DNA of 5,073 nucleotides from JAUIET01 sp045105115 (GTDB taxonomy: Bacteria; Pseudomonadota; Gammaproteobacteria; Pseudomonadales; JAUIET01), in assembly GCA_045105115.1 (NCBI GenBank), contig JBGCDE010000090.1, positions 1 through 5,073 on the forward strand, in the 5' to 3' direction. A program made the translations under genes and the position numbers. The notes below the pieces were generated by a model that was not told the origin of the DNA, ran no database searches, and worked only from the letters and a program-made list of their open reading frames with translations. Below are positions 1-5,073 of this stretch, in pieces (position 1 is the stretch's first letter; every line of letters begins with the position of its first letter).

Positions 1-359
1 TCACCAATCATTTGTTTAATATTTCCGAAGACCCCTACGAATACAACAACCTCGCAGCAAAACATCCCAACGTTGTGACTAAACTCGCCAAGAAAATCCA
101 TGATTGGCGCGCGCTTTATCCCATCGGTGGCACACGCTCACAACTGGTACCCCCTCCAGGCTGGCGGGCACCCTTGGACTGGGCCAGCTATCCGCAGCCA
201 TTGGACGCTATGCAAGATTCGCCAGCGCCAGGAATGCCGCCGCCAGGTATTGAGAAAATACTTGATATGCAGCACGGCGAGCGAGGCAGGCTGGTCTACG
301 ACTGCGAAACCAAATGGTATCTGGGCGGGCTTTGTCGTGAGAATAAGAAGAACGATTAG
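1..359 (+). CDS. Type I sulfatase (arylsulfatase family), C-terminal fragment, 5' truncated
   Basis: This is the last 118 codons of a gene that starts left of the window; the first complete codon is at base 3 and the stop is TAG at 357-359. The reading frame is open to the edge, and the segment Leu-Phe-Asn-Ile-x-x-Asp-Pro-Tyr-Glu-Tyr-Asn-Asn-Leu-Ala is the conserved C-terminal strand and loop of alkaline-phosphatase-superfamily sulfatases ('L-x-D-P-x-E-x-x-N-L-A'). A helix resembling the usual family C-terminus follows (Val-Val-x-Lys-Leu-x-x-Lys-Ile-x-x-Trp), then a proline-rich tail of about 70 residues. The formylglycine catalytic site (C/S-x-P-x-R) would lie in the missing N-terminal part, so neither activity nor substrate can be judged. 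Family members hydrolyse sulfate esters and are often exported. The gene converges on the minus-strand racemase gene, with 80 bp between the two stops. The TTG at 12-14 is an internal Leu codon, not a start. Confidence 0.85.
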   Translation, partial: TNHLFNISEDPYEYNNLAAKHPNVVTKLAKKIHDWRALYPIGGTRSQLVPPPGWRAPLDWASYPQPLDAMQDSPAPGMPPPGIEKILDMQHGERGRLVYDCETKWYLGGLCRENKKND

Positions 360-413
360 ACCGCGTAATTAAGAATCAAAAAGCGGACATTGGCGTTGAG
401 GTTTAGGCAGAGC

Positions 414-433
414 GGCGGTACTGCTAGACCGCC
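414..433. terminator. Possible hairpin between convergent genes (weak terminator candidate)
   Basis: GGCGGT (414-419) pairs perfectly with ACCGCC (428-433) around an 8-base loop. It lies 54 bp after the sulfatase stop and 6 bp after the racemase stop, where a bidirectional terminator would be expected. Neither strand has a U-rich run directly after the stem, so intrinsic termination is doubtful. Confidence 0.25.
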
Positions 434-439
434 AGCACA

Positions 440-1570
440 TCACGTTAATACTCCTTGGTCCCGCAGTGCTGAAACATCCTTATCGCTATACCCCAGCTGC
501 CCAAGCACCTCATCTGTATCAGCACCCGCCTCATGCATCCCAAACTCAACACCACTAGGCGTACCACTAAATCGAGGCGCAGGTCCTGGCTGACTGTGGC
601 CATCAACCTCAATGAATGCCTCACGAGCCACATTGTGCTCATGCGCCTGCGCTTCAACCATATTTAACACCGGGGCAAAGCACACATCTGTACCTTCCAT
701 AATCTCGCACCATTCATCGCGTGTTTTGGTCTTCATCACGCTAGTCAACTGATTCTTCAGTTCGGGCCACTGTGTCTTATTGTGTTGGTCAGAGAAAGCA
801 TCGGCATCCAAACCTGCTTTTTCAATCAGTAGTTGATAAAACTGCGGTTCAATGGAACCAATAGACACGTATTTACCATCTGATGTTTCGTAAGTGTCGT
901 AAAAATGGGCAGCGCCATCAAGAATATTGTCGCCGCGCTCAGTCGTCCAACCGCCGATATTCATAAACGAATGGAACATCGACATCAGCAAGGAAGAGCC
1001 TTCTGTCATGGCCGCATCCACAACCTGACCTTCACCGCTTTTTTGGGCCTGCAAAAGAGCTGCGAACATGCCGGTTACTAGAAACATAGCGCCGCCACCA
1101 TAGTCACCAACCAGATTAAGTGGTGGGACAGGGCGCTCACCAGCACGCCCTATGGCATGCAGTACACCACTTAGCGATATGTAATTGATATCGTGCCCTG
1201 CGGCCTGCGACAGTGGGCCTGTTTGCCCCCAGCCGGTCATACGGCCATACACAAGCTTTGGGTTTCGGGCCAGGCAAACATCCGGTCCAATACCCAAGCG
1301 TTCCATAACACCCGGGCGAAATCCTTCAAGCAAGGCATCGGCTGATTCAATCAGACGCATCAACACCTCAATACCTTGCTCACTCTTAAGATTCAGCGCA
1401 ATACTGTGCTTTCCTCGACGGGTAATGTCTGTAGGTAAAATGCCGCCTGGCTTGCTGCTGCGATCAATACTAATGACTTTTGCACCCATATCGGCGAACA
1501 GCATGCCCGCAAACGGTCCTGGTCCAATGCCGGCCATCTCGATAAATGTCATTCCTGTTAATGGCCCCAT
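440..1570 (-). CDS. Alpha-methylacyl-CoA racemase (CoA-transferase family III / CaiB-BaiF fold)
   Basis: The 376-residue cytosolic protein is predicted to interconvert (2R)- and (2S)-2-methylacyl-CoA thioesters, a step needed before beta-oxidation of methyl-branched chains such as sterol side chains, pristanate and other isoprenoid acids. The N-terminus (Leu-Thr-Gly-Met-x-x-Ile-Glu-Met-Ala-Gly-x-Gly-Pro-x-Pro-Phe) and the 'MTGWGQTGPL' segment near residue 111 are family hallmarks. The catalytic residues known from the Mycobacterium tuberculosis racemase fall at the same numbers: His126 (in GHDINY), Asp156 (in VGDYGGG) and Glu241 (in IEPQF). His126 and Glu241 argue for a racemase over a formyl- or succinyl-CoA transferase, which shares the Asp but not the pair. 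The length is normal for the bacterial family. The ATG start at 1570-1568 is preceded by AGGAAG (1577-1582) at a 6-base spacing; the stop is TGA at 442-440. It is the last gene of the minus-strand run, 96 bp after the kinase gene. The natural substrate is unknown. Confidence 0.9.
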   Translation of the reverse strand: MGPLTGMTFIEMAGIGPGPFAGMLFADMGAKVISIDRSSKPGGILPTDITRRGKHSIALNLKSEQGIEVLMRLIESADALLEGFRPGVMERLGIGPDVCLARNPKLVYGRMTGWGQTGPLSQAAGHDINYISLSGVLHAIGRAGERPVPPLNLVGDYGGGAMFLVTGMFAALLQAQKSGEGQVVDAAMTEGSSLLMSMFHSFMNIGGWTTERGDNILDGAAHFYDTYETSDGKYVSIGSIEPQFYQLLIEKAGLDADAFSDQHNKTQWPELKNQLTSVMKTKTRDEWCEIMEGTDVCFAPVLNMVEAQAHEHNVAREAFIEVDGHSQPGPAPRFSGTPSGVEFGMHEAGADTDEVLGQLGYSDKDVSALRDQGVLT

Positions 1571-1576
1571 TTATGG

Positions 1577-1582
1577 CTTCCT
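1577..1582 (-). promoter_or_regulatory. Ribosome binding site of the racemase gene
   Basis: AGGAAG on the minus strand, six bases before ATG at 1570-1568. It fixes the start used here, which also gives the family's usual N-terminus. Confidence 0.7.
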
Positions 1583-1666
1583 GTTTTAGTCAAAGGTGTT
1601 TAGAGAAAAGTAGAGTGTAACATTGAGCGGGTTCGGCTCATCTTGTCATGTTGGTCTTGCAAGCAT

Positions 1667-2752
1667 TCAGGTGGCTGGCAGAAATTCATTGGCACCAACA
1701 TCTATACAGTGTTGCAAGTGACGCTGAATCATCGCTAAGAACATTTTGTCGCTGCGCTCGCCTGGCGAACTAAAGCAAGCGCCAAGAACAGTGATCATAA
1801 GTCCGTGCATGGAATACTCACGATATAGATCCCAGCATTCGGTATCACTTAGAGAGACCCCGTTTCGGTCAAGTTCAAGTCGATACTCTTTTACAAGTTG
1901 CTGCTCCCATGCTCGACGATTTTCAGTATCAACGCTGCCACCTAGAAAATAGGCTACATCTGTAACCGCGCTCGATTCAGACACCGTTTGCCAATCAACG
2001 ACCGTGATCGTGTCAGCGCCGAATAGAATGTTCTCGCTGCGAAAATCACCGTGAGCTATTGTTTTCGGGCCTGCAAAACGCGTTGCGAAATGCGCATGAT
2101 GGCTTGAATAATGCTCGCCAAAATCCAATTGTTGCTGACTTAAACCATGACCGAAGCGTTCTACAAACACAGGCCAGTATTGGATCATCAGTTCTTGACC
2201 AAATGCAGCACCGTCGTCTCGGGCACCTGACATGATGTAGTCTTTGCTGCTTAGGTCTTCCCGACCATAGAAGGCAGCGGCCAGTTTGGCGGCCTCTTTA
2301 ATTGCCATTTGACAATGCCCTAAACTTTCGCCAATCAACTGACTTCCAGGTTCAGCCGGCGCCATATCTTCCATCAGTAATAGAAAGCCGGTTTTATCCT
2401 CACTCAACTCGCTAGCAAAAATAGTGGGGGTTCGCATCGCGGTGTTGGGTGCCAGGTCACGGTAGAACATCACCTCGTTGTAGTACGCGCCTTGCGCCCC
2501 AGCCATCGCACGAGCGTGCTCGTCTGCGGCTGGGAACTTCGCAATTATTGTTTCGGGAGCGCTTGGCACATTGCGATCATAGCTAAGAGCAATACGAGCG
2601 TTATCGCCCATTTTCCCTGTTCCAATCAGTTTGTAATCGCTGGCTGCCACGCTCTCATCGCTAAGAATATGTTCACTGCGCAAGCATTCTGTAAGGTAAT
2701 CGAGTGACAACTCTTCGGGTCGGGTAGGGAAAGTAATGTCGCCGTTGGACAA
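1667..2752 (-). CDS. Ecdysteroid-kinase-like (EcKinase/CHK) phosphotransferase of the APH superfamily
   Basis: The 361-residue protein has a kinase-like fold and should transfer the gamma phosphate of ATP to a hydroxyl group of a small molecule. Visible motifs in order are a Gly-rich loop (Gly44-Thr-Gly-Lys-Met-Gly49), the ATP-anchoring Lys72 in 'IIAKFP', the helix-C-type Glu93 in 'YYNEVMFYRDL', a hinge 'LLLMEDM' (124-130), the catalytic loop His234-Gly-Asp236 with Asn241, and the metal-binding Asp253-Trp-Gln. The 'KFP', 'NEV.FYR' and 'EDM' signatures resemble the EcKinase/CHK group and its bacterial relatives more than classical aminoglycoside kinases. All residues needed for catalysis are present. 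The family covers insect ecdysteroid 22-kinases; related bacterial APH-fold enzymes such as LvaA phosphorylate hydroxyacyl-CoAs. No membrane segment or signal peptide is seen. The TTG start at 2752-2750 is chosen for AGGAG at 2760-2764 and the family-like N-terminus. The gene lies between ALDH and racemase genes, so a catabolic role is more likely than antibiotic resistance; the substrate is unknown. Confidence 0.82.
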   Translation of the reverse strand: MSNGDITFPTRPEELSLDYLTECLRSEHILSDESVAASDYKLIGTGKMGDNARIALSYDRNVPSAPETIIAKFPAADEHARAMAGAQGAYYNEVMFYRDLAPNTAMRTPTIFASELSEDKTGFLLLMEDMAPAEPGSQLIGESLGHCQMAIKEAAKLAAAFYGREDLSSKDYIMSGARDDGAAFGQELMIQYWPVFVERFGHGLSQQQLDFGEHYSSHHAHFATRFAGPKTIAHGDFRSENILFGADTITVVDWQTVSESSAVTDVAYFLGGSVDTENRRAWEQQLVKEYRLELDRNGVSLSDTECWDLYREYSMHGLMITVLGACFSSPGERSDKMFLAMIQRHLQHCIDVGANEFLPAT

Positions 2753-2878
2753 GGCTAGACTCCTGATGATGAAGCTGAGATTGTTGTGGACTAACTATGC
2801 ACGATATGGTCGGCGAAAAATAGTAACTGTCTAAGCGTTAACATAGCGACAAAATGATCATCATAGGTAGAGAACGAT
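2753..2878. other. Intergenic gap between the ALDH and kinase genes
   Basis: These 126 bp hold the kinase ribosome site at their left end and an 8-bp palindrome ATGATCAT at 2854-2861. I see no stem with a T run and no convincing -35/-10 pair on either strand. Whether the kinase and racemase genes are read from the upstream promoter or from a weak one here cannot be decided by eye. Confidence 0.4.
2760..2764 (-). promoter_or_regulatory. Ribosome binding site supporting a TTG start for the kinase gene
   Basis: AGGAG on the minus strand lies seven bases before TTG at 2752-2750. The first internal Met codon is at residue 48, inside the Gly-rich loop, so this site decides in favour of the rare TTG start. 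Confidence 0.7.
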
Positions 2879-4300
2879 TCACTTCTTTAGGGAAGACTCA
2901 AGTCGTTTGCGAAGTTTGTCGTTAAATGGCGCGCGCATTCCAAAAAGGGATGCCAGATCAAACCAACCTTGAGTATAAACAGTGCGCGCATGGCTAAATT
3001 CCAGAAAACCTTCTTTGCCGTGATACTGGCCCATTCCACTGGCACCTATTCCTCCAAAGGGCGCGTCTTCCGCACCGGGGTGCATCGCTATCTGATTAAT
3101 AGTTACACCTCCAGAACGCGTACGCTCAAGTACGTCGCTTTGCTCATTCGAGTCGCGTCCAAAATAATACAAGGCTAATGGTTTCTCGCCTGCGTTTATA
3201 AAATCTACTGCTTCGTTAACGTTGTCGTAGGTCTTTACGATCATTGCTGGACCAAAAATTTCATGCTTTGAAATTAGACAGTCTTCAGTCGGGTTGATAA
3301 CCAGGTGTAAGGCGAGACTATGCGGTGTCTGCTCTTCGGGATCTGCTAATGCAATCACTCTCACTTTTTTGGCACGGGCGTCACGCAAATAAGAGTTCAC
3401 GCGTTGGTAGTGTTTTTCGTTCACTATGGCGCCAATTTCAGCGTGTGTTTCTTTGAACGTCAGCGAATAGTATTTTTGACACGCTTCAATGAACTCATCC
3501 AGTTGCTCTTGGGCTAACAATACATAATCGGGTGAGACGCATAACTGACCGTTGTTTACAGTTTTTGCAAAAATAATTTTCTCTGCGGCCTTGGCTAACG
3601 CTGCGGAGCGACCGATTAACACGGGTGACTTGCCACCTAACTCCAAGGTCAGTGGGGTCAAATTTGGCACAGCGGCTGCCATTACAGCCTTACCTACTTC
3701 TGTGCCTCCTGTTAGCACCAGGTGGTCAAAGGGTAATTCTGAAAATGCTTTAGACACGCTGACGTCACCGGACACGACCGCAAGAAACTCTCGATCAACA
3801 TAATTTGGTAGAAGAGCGCATAGAAGCTCAGCAGTATGCGGAACTATGTCCGACGGCTTTAGCACGCAGCGGTTGCCAGCTGCGATTACTTGAGCCAAGG
3901 GGCTGAACAAGGTGAAAATAGGGAAGTTCCAGGTACCGAGAACACCTATAACACCTTTGGCTTGATAGTCGATGTGAACCTTGGCGCCACTAAGCCCAAA
4001 TGGGAACGGAGTACGACGCACTTCTGGCTGCATCCATTGCTTTACGTGTTTACGGGCGTACTTCAGCGAAGAAATAGAGCCGAGTATGTCGTACATTAAC
4101 GTGAGCGCGCCGGGCCGGCTTCCGTAATCTGCTTGAACAGCTTCTACCAGCGCATCTGCATTGTCATTAAGAAGGCTAATGCAACCGTCAATGAGATCAA
4201 GTCGTTGAGACAATGGCATTGTCTTATGCGATTGCACGGCCGCTCGCTGCGTGGTGAACACGCCCTGCAAGCCTCGGTGGTTTTCATCTCGAGAGCTCAT
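2879..4300 (-). CDS. NAD(P)-dependent aldehyde dehydrogenase, coniferyl-aldehyde dehydrogenase type
   Basis: The 473-residue soluble enzyme oxidises an aldehyde to its carboxylic acid with NAD(P)+. All catalytic landmarks of the ALDH superfamily are present: Asn125 (GTWNFP), Lys148 (LKPSD, cofactor ribose), the nucleotide-binding turn Thr197-Gly-Gly-Thr, Glu220 (LELGGKSP), the nucleophile Cys254 (NNGQLCVSPDY) and Glu347-Ile-Phe-Gly-Pro. The overall length, the short N-terminal arm, 'NNGQLCVSPDYVL' and the basic C-terminal helix after residue 455 fit the class-3-like coniferyl-aldehyde (CalB) group, whose bacterial members are often misnamed by substrate; aliphatic or terpenoid aldehydes are equally possible. 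The cofactor turn reads GGT where most relatives have GST. The ATG start at 4300-4298 gives the normal length, but the ribosome site is weak (GAG six bases upstream). The gene follows the CMD-like gene by 34 bp, suggesting cotranscription. A 126-bp gap to the kinase gene follows, without a clear terminator. Confidence 0.9.
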   Translation of the reverse strand: MSSRDENHRGLQGVFTTQRAAVQSHKTMPLSQRLDLIDGCISLLNDNADALVEAVQADYGSRPGALTLMYDILGSISSLKYARKHVKQWMQPEVRRTPFPFGLSGAKVHIDYQAKGVIGVLGTWNFPIFTLFSPLAQVIAAGNRCVLKPSDIVPHTAELLCALLPNYVDREFLAVVSGDVSVSKAFSELPFDHLVLTGGTEVGKAVMAAAVPNLTPLTLELGGKSPVLIGRSAALAKAAEKIIFAKTVNNGQLCVSPDYVLLAQEQLDEFIEACQKYYSLTFKETHAEIGAIVNEKHYQRVNSYLRDARAKKVRVIALADPEEQTPHSLALHLVINPTEDCLISKHEIFGPAMIVKTYDNVNEAVDFINAGEKPLALYYFGRDSNEQSDVLERTRSGGVTINQIAMHPGAEDAPFGGIGASGMGQYHGKEGFLEFSHARTVYTQGWFDLASLFGMRAPFNDKLRKRLESSLKK

Positions 4301-4314
4301 GATTGACTCGAGCT
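4288..4314 (-). repeat. Paired short palindromes bracketing the ALDH start codon
   Basis: CTCGAG occurs at 4288-4293 and again at 4307-4312, on either side of the ATG at 4300-4298. In addition AGCTC (4294-4298) is complementary to GAGCT (4310-4314). In the transcript these could form alternative short hairpins that cover the start codon or the weak GAG ribosome site. The arms are short and may be chance. Confidence 0.3.
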
Positions 4315-4334
4315 GAGTTTAAGTCCGGCAAGCA

Positions 4335-4718
4335 TTAATCAGCTTTCTCTAGATCTTTCTGGGCCTCAGCAATGGCTTCTTCCATCGGCATAAGCAACTT
4401 TGCCGCTTTTGGGTATCCACAGTATTGTGCGATGAAGAGATGCAATTCTCTAACTTCTTCGGGTGTAGTTTCACCTCGTTTGATGGAAGCTTTTACTTGA
4501 ATTTTGAAAGTATCTTGCTCGCCTTGTGCGGCGATCATCCCAATCAGCAGAATACGCTTGTCGCGCATTGATAATGTATCTCGCGTCCATACCTCGGAAA
4601 ATAGGGTTTCCAACATAATATCTGTGAAAGCATGGCCCTCAGGTGGTGTGATTACATCACCTGCATAGACATCCTTAATCTTTTCCTCGCCGCGCTGGCG
4701 CCTGGTTTGGTCGGTCAT
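4335..4718 (-). CDS. Carboxymuconolactone decarboxylase (CMD)-family protein, non-canonical
   Basis: The 127-residue, all-helical small protein matches the CMD fold: an N-terminal Arg/Gly segment (residues 6-10), 'TLFSEVWTRDTLSMRDKRILLIGMIAAQG' landmarks spread over residues 38-66, then 'GETTPEEVRELHLFIAQYCGYPKAA' landmarks over residues 82-106. Length and layout resemble 4-carboxymuconolactone decarboxylase (PcaC, about 130 residues). The conserved His of PcaC-like 'LHVRAAL' is replaced by Gln74 (KIQVKAS), and there is one Cys (Cys100) with no CxxC, which rules out AhpD-type peroxidase chemistry. It may act on a different substrate or have lost decarboxylation; no other beta-ketoadipate pathway gene is visible. 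No signal peptide or membrane segment. The ATG start at 4718-4716 has AGGA (4729-4732) ten bases upstream. It is the first gene of the minus-strand run, 54 bases from the inferred transcription start and 34 bp before the ALDH gene. Family is sure, function is not. Confidence 0.82.
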   Translation of the reverse strand: MTDQTRRQRGEEKIKDVYAGDVITPPEGHAFTDIMLETLFSEVWTRDTLSMRDKRILLIGMIAAQGEQDTFKIQVKASIKRGETTPEEVRELHLFIAQYCGYPKAAKLLMPMEEAIAEAQKDLEKAD

Positions 4719-4754
4719 ATGCTAAGTATCCTAGATGGAAGATGGCTCATTCAG

Positions 4755-4765
4755 AATTATTAATT
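4755..4765. repeat. AT-rich 11-bp palindrome in the leader of the CMD-like gene
   Basis: AATTA and TAATT are separated by a single T. The site lies just downstream of the inferred transcription start, a typical repressor position. AT-rich palindromes of this size are frequent by chance. Confidence 0.22.
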
Positions 4766-4778
4766 TGAACTCCGGGGG

Positions 4779-4787
4779 ATTATAACA
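4779..4787 (-). promoter_or_regulatory. Extended -10 promoter for the CMD-ALDH(-kinase-racemase) genes
   Basis: On the minus strand TGTTATAAT is a perfect TATAAT box with the upstream TG of an extended -10 element. The hexamer 17 bp further upstream (CATTTA, 4802-4807) is a poor -35, which fits an extended -10 promoter. Transcription would begin near 4772, giving a leader of about 54 bases before the CMD-like gene. The spacer contains an AGTG-TGG-CACT dyad (4787-4797), and the leader contains AATTA-T-TAATT (4755-4765). Confidence 0.55.
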
Positions 4788-4797
4788 GTGTGGCACT
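4787..4797. repeat. Small dyad just upstream of the -10 box
   Basis: AGTG (4787-4790) and CACT (4794-4797) form an 11-bp inverted repeat with a three-base centre, placed between the -10 and -35 positions of the minus-strand promoter. This is a position where repressors or activators commonly bind. The half-sites are only four bases, so chance is not excluded. Confidence 0.25.
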
Positions 4798-4885
4798 CAC
4801 CTAAATGTAAATGTGCCGCGTCTGCATGCGCTTTAAGCAACATTCATGAACAATCATAACCGCTGGGTAAGAATTGCCGCCGGGT

Positions 4886-4913
4886 TCATCATGCTATTAT
4901 CGATTAATGATGA
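4886..4913. repeat. Inverted repeat, operator-like, before the dehydrogenase gene
   Basis: TCATCAT (4886-4892) and ATGATGA (4907-4913) are perfect inverted copies separated by 14 bases. Their repeat distance is 21 bp, two helical turns, so both halves face the same side of the DNA. The dyad lies 46 bp before the TTG start of the plus-strand dehydrogenase gene and overlaps possible promoter elements (TTGCCG 4874-4879 with TATTAT 4895-4900, spacing 15, or TATAAA 4928-4933). A dimeric regulator could bind here; no regulator gene is in the window. Confidence 0.4.
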
Positions 4914-4948
4914 TGCTTCGCGGTGTTTATAAAGATAAAACCAGCATG

Positions 4949-4953
4949 GGAGA
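4949..4953 (+). promoter_or_regulatory. Ribosome binding site supporting a TTG start for the dehydrogenase gene
   Basis: GGAGA (within GGGAGAAAG) lies six bases before TTG at 4960-4962. The frame has a stop (TAA, 4936-4938) upstream and no ATG or GTG between that stop and the Rossmann motif, so TTG is the only reasonable start. Confidence 0.65.
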
Positions 4954-4959
4954 AAGCCA

Positions 4960-5073
4960 TTGCCGAAACGAAATGTAGGCTATATCGGCCTGGGAAACAT
5001 TGGTAAGCCGTCTGCCCTCCGTTTACTGAACGGACCGTTTACAACACACGTTTACGACATCTACCAGCCAGCA
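4960..5073 (+). CDS. 3-hydroxyisobutyrate / 6-phosphogluconate dehydrogenase family (beta-hydroxyacid dehydrogenase), N-terminal fragment
   Basis: The first 38 codons of a gene cut by the right edge. The N-terminus shows a strand followed by Gly10-Leu-Gly12-Asn-Ile-Gly15, the GxGxxG dinucleotide-binding loop in the context 'GYIGLGNIGKP' that marks the NAD_binding_2 domain of beta-hydroxyacid dehydrogenases ('GLGxMGxPMA'). Asp33 closes the second strand (HVYDIY), where an acidic residue usually favours NAD over NADP. The usual Met-Gly-x-Pro-Met-Ala is changed to Ile-Gly-Lys-Pro-Ser-Ala. Family members oxidise 3-hydroxyisobutyrate, tartronate semialdehyde, 6-phosphogluconate and related hydroxy acids, or reduce imines; substrate-binding residues are outside the window. 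The TTG start has a good ribosome site. The gene diverges from the CMD-like gene across 241 bp and may share regulation with it. Family call good, exact substrate unknown. Confidence 0.78.
   Translation, partial: MPKRNVGYIGLGNIGKPSALRLLNGPFTTHVYDIYQPA

Noticed and set aside
100..372. 90-codon plus-strand frame overlapping the sulfatase end
   Set aside because: It is out of frame with the recognised sulfatase C-terminus, which carries the conserved family motif.
390..593. 67-codon plus-strand open frame between and over the convergent gene ends
   Set aside because: Most of it is antisense to the racemase 3' end; there is no ribosome site or recognisable motif.
440..1570. Formyl-CoA or carnitine CoA-transferase
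   Set aside because: The His126/Glu241 pair specific to the racemase is present together with Asp156, and no oxalate or carnitine genes adjoin.
1185..1589. 134-codon plus-strand open frame opposite the racemase gene
   Set aside because: It lies wholly antisense to a gene with intact catalytic motifs, has no recognisable domain, and its composition is that of a reverse-strand shadow.
1624..1640. Hairpin TGAGC/GCTCA between the kinase and racemase genes as a terminator
   Set aside because: The stem is only five base pairs with no U run after it on the transcribed strand, so it is probably chance and is not listed as a feature.
1667..2752. Aminoglycoside resistance phosphotransferase
   Set aside because: The fold motifs are shared, but the KFP, NEV.FYR and EDM signatures and the catabolic neighbours fit the EcKinase/CHK group better; there are no resistance or mobile elements nearby.
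4335..4718. PcaC of a beta-ketoadipate pathway operon
   Set aside because: The conserved His is replaced by Gln74 and no other protocatechuate pathway gene is present in the window.

Overview
The window is about 5.1 kb of fairly compact bacterial DNA. Its base composition looks balanced by eye. It has strong Shine-Dalgarno sites, two well-supported TTG starts, and gene families typical of aerobic catabolism in Proteobacteria. A marine or aquatic gammaproteobacterium of the kind that degrades steroids or hydrocarbons is a plausible host. That is an inference from gene content, and no taxonomic marker is present.

Layout: the 3' end of a plus-strand type I sulfatase gene runs off the left edge. 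It converges on four minus-strand genes that read from right to left. In transcription order these are a small carboxymuconolactone-decarboxylase (CMD)-family protein, a coniferyl-aldehyde-dehydrogenase-type ALDH, an ecdysteroid-kinase/APH-like phosphotransferase, and an alpha-methylacyl-CoA racemase of CoA-transferase family III. At the right edge a plus-strand gene for a 3-hydroxyisobutyrate/6-phosphogluconate-type dehydrogenase starts divergently and is cut after 38 codons. The 241-bp divergent region (4719-4959) holds a good extended -10 promoter for the minus-strand genes and operator-like inverted repeats. The other gaps are short (34, 126, 96 and 80 bp).

How they may work together: an aldehyde dehydrogenase makes a carboxylic acid, and a racemase with an intact His/Asp/Glu triad epimerises 2-methyl-branched acyl-CoAs. 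A kinase for small hydroxylated molecules lies between them. The set resembles part of a catabolic route for a branched, possibly terpenoid or sterol-like, substrate, with the flanking sulfatase as a possible (unproven) desulfating step. The individual families are known. The less ordinary points are the kinase placed inside this set and the non-canonical active-site region of the CMD-like protein. No mobile element, CRISPR array, tRNA or rRNA gene was seen.
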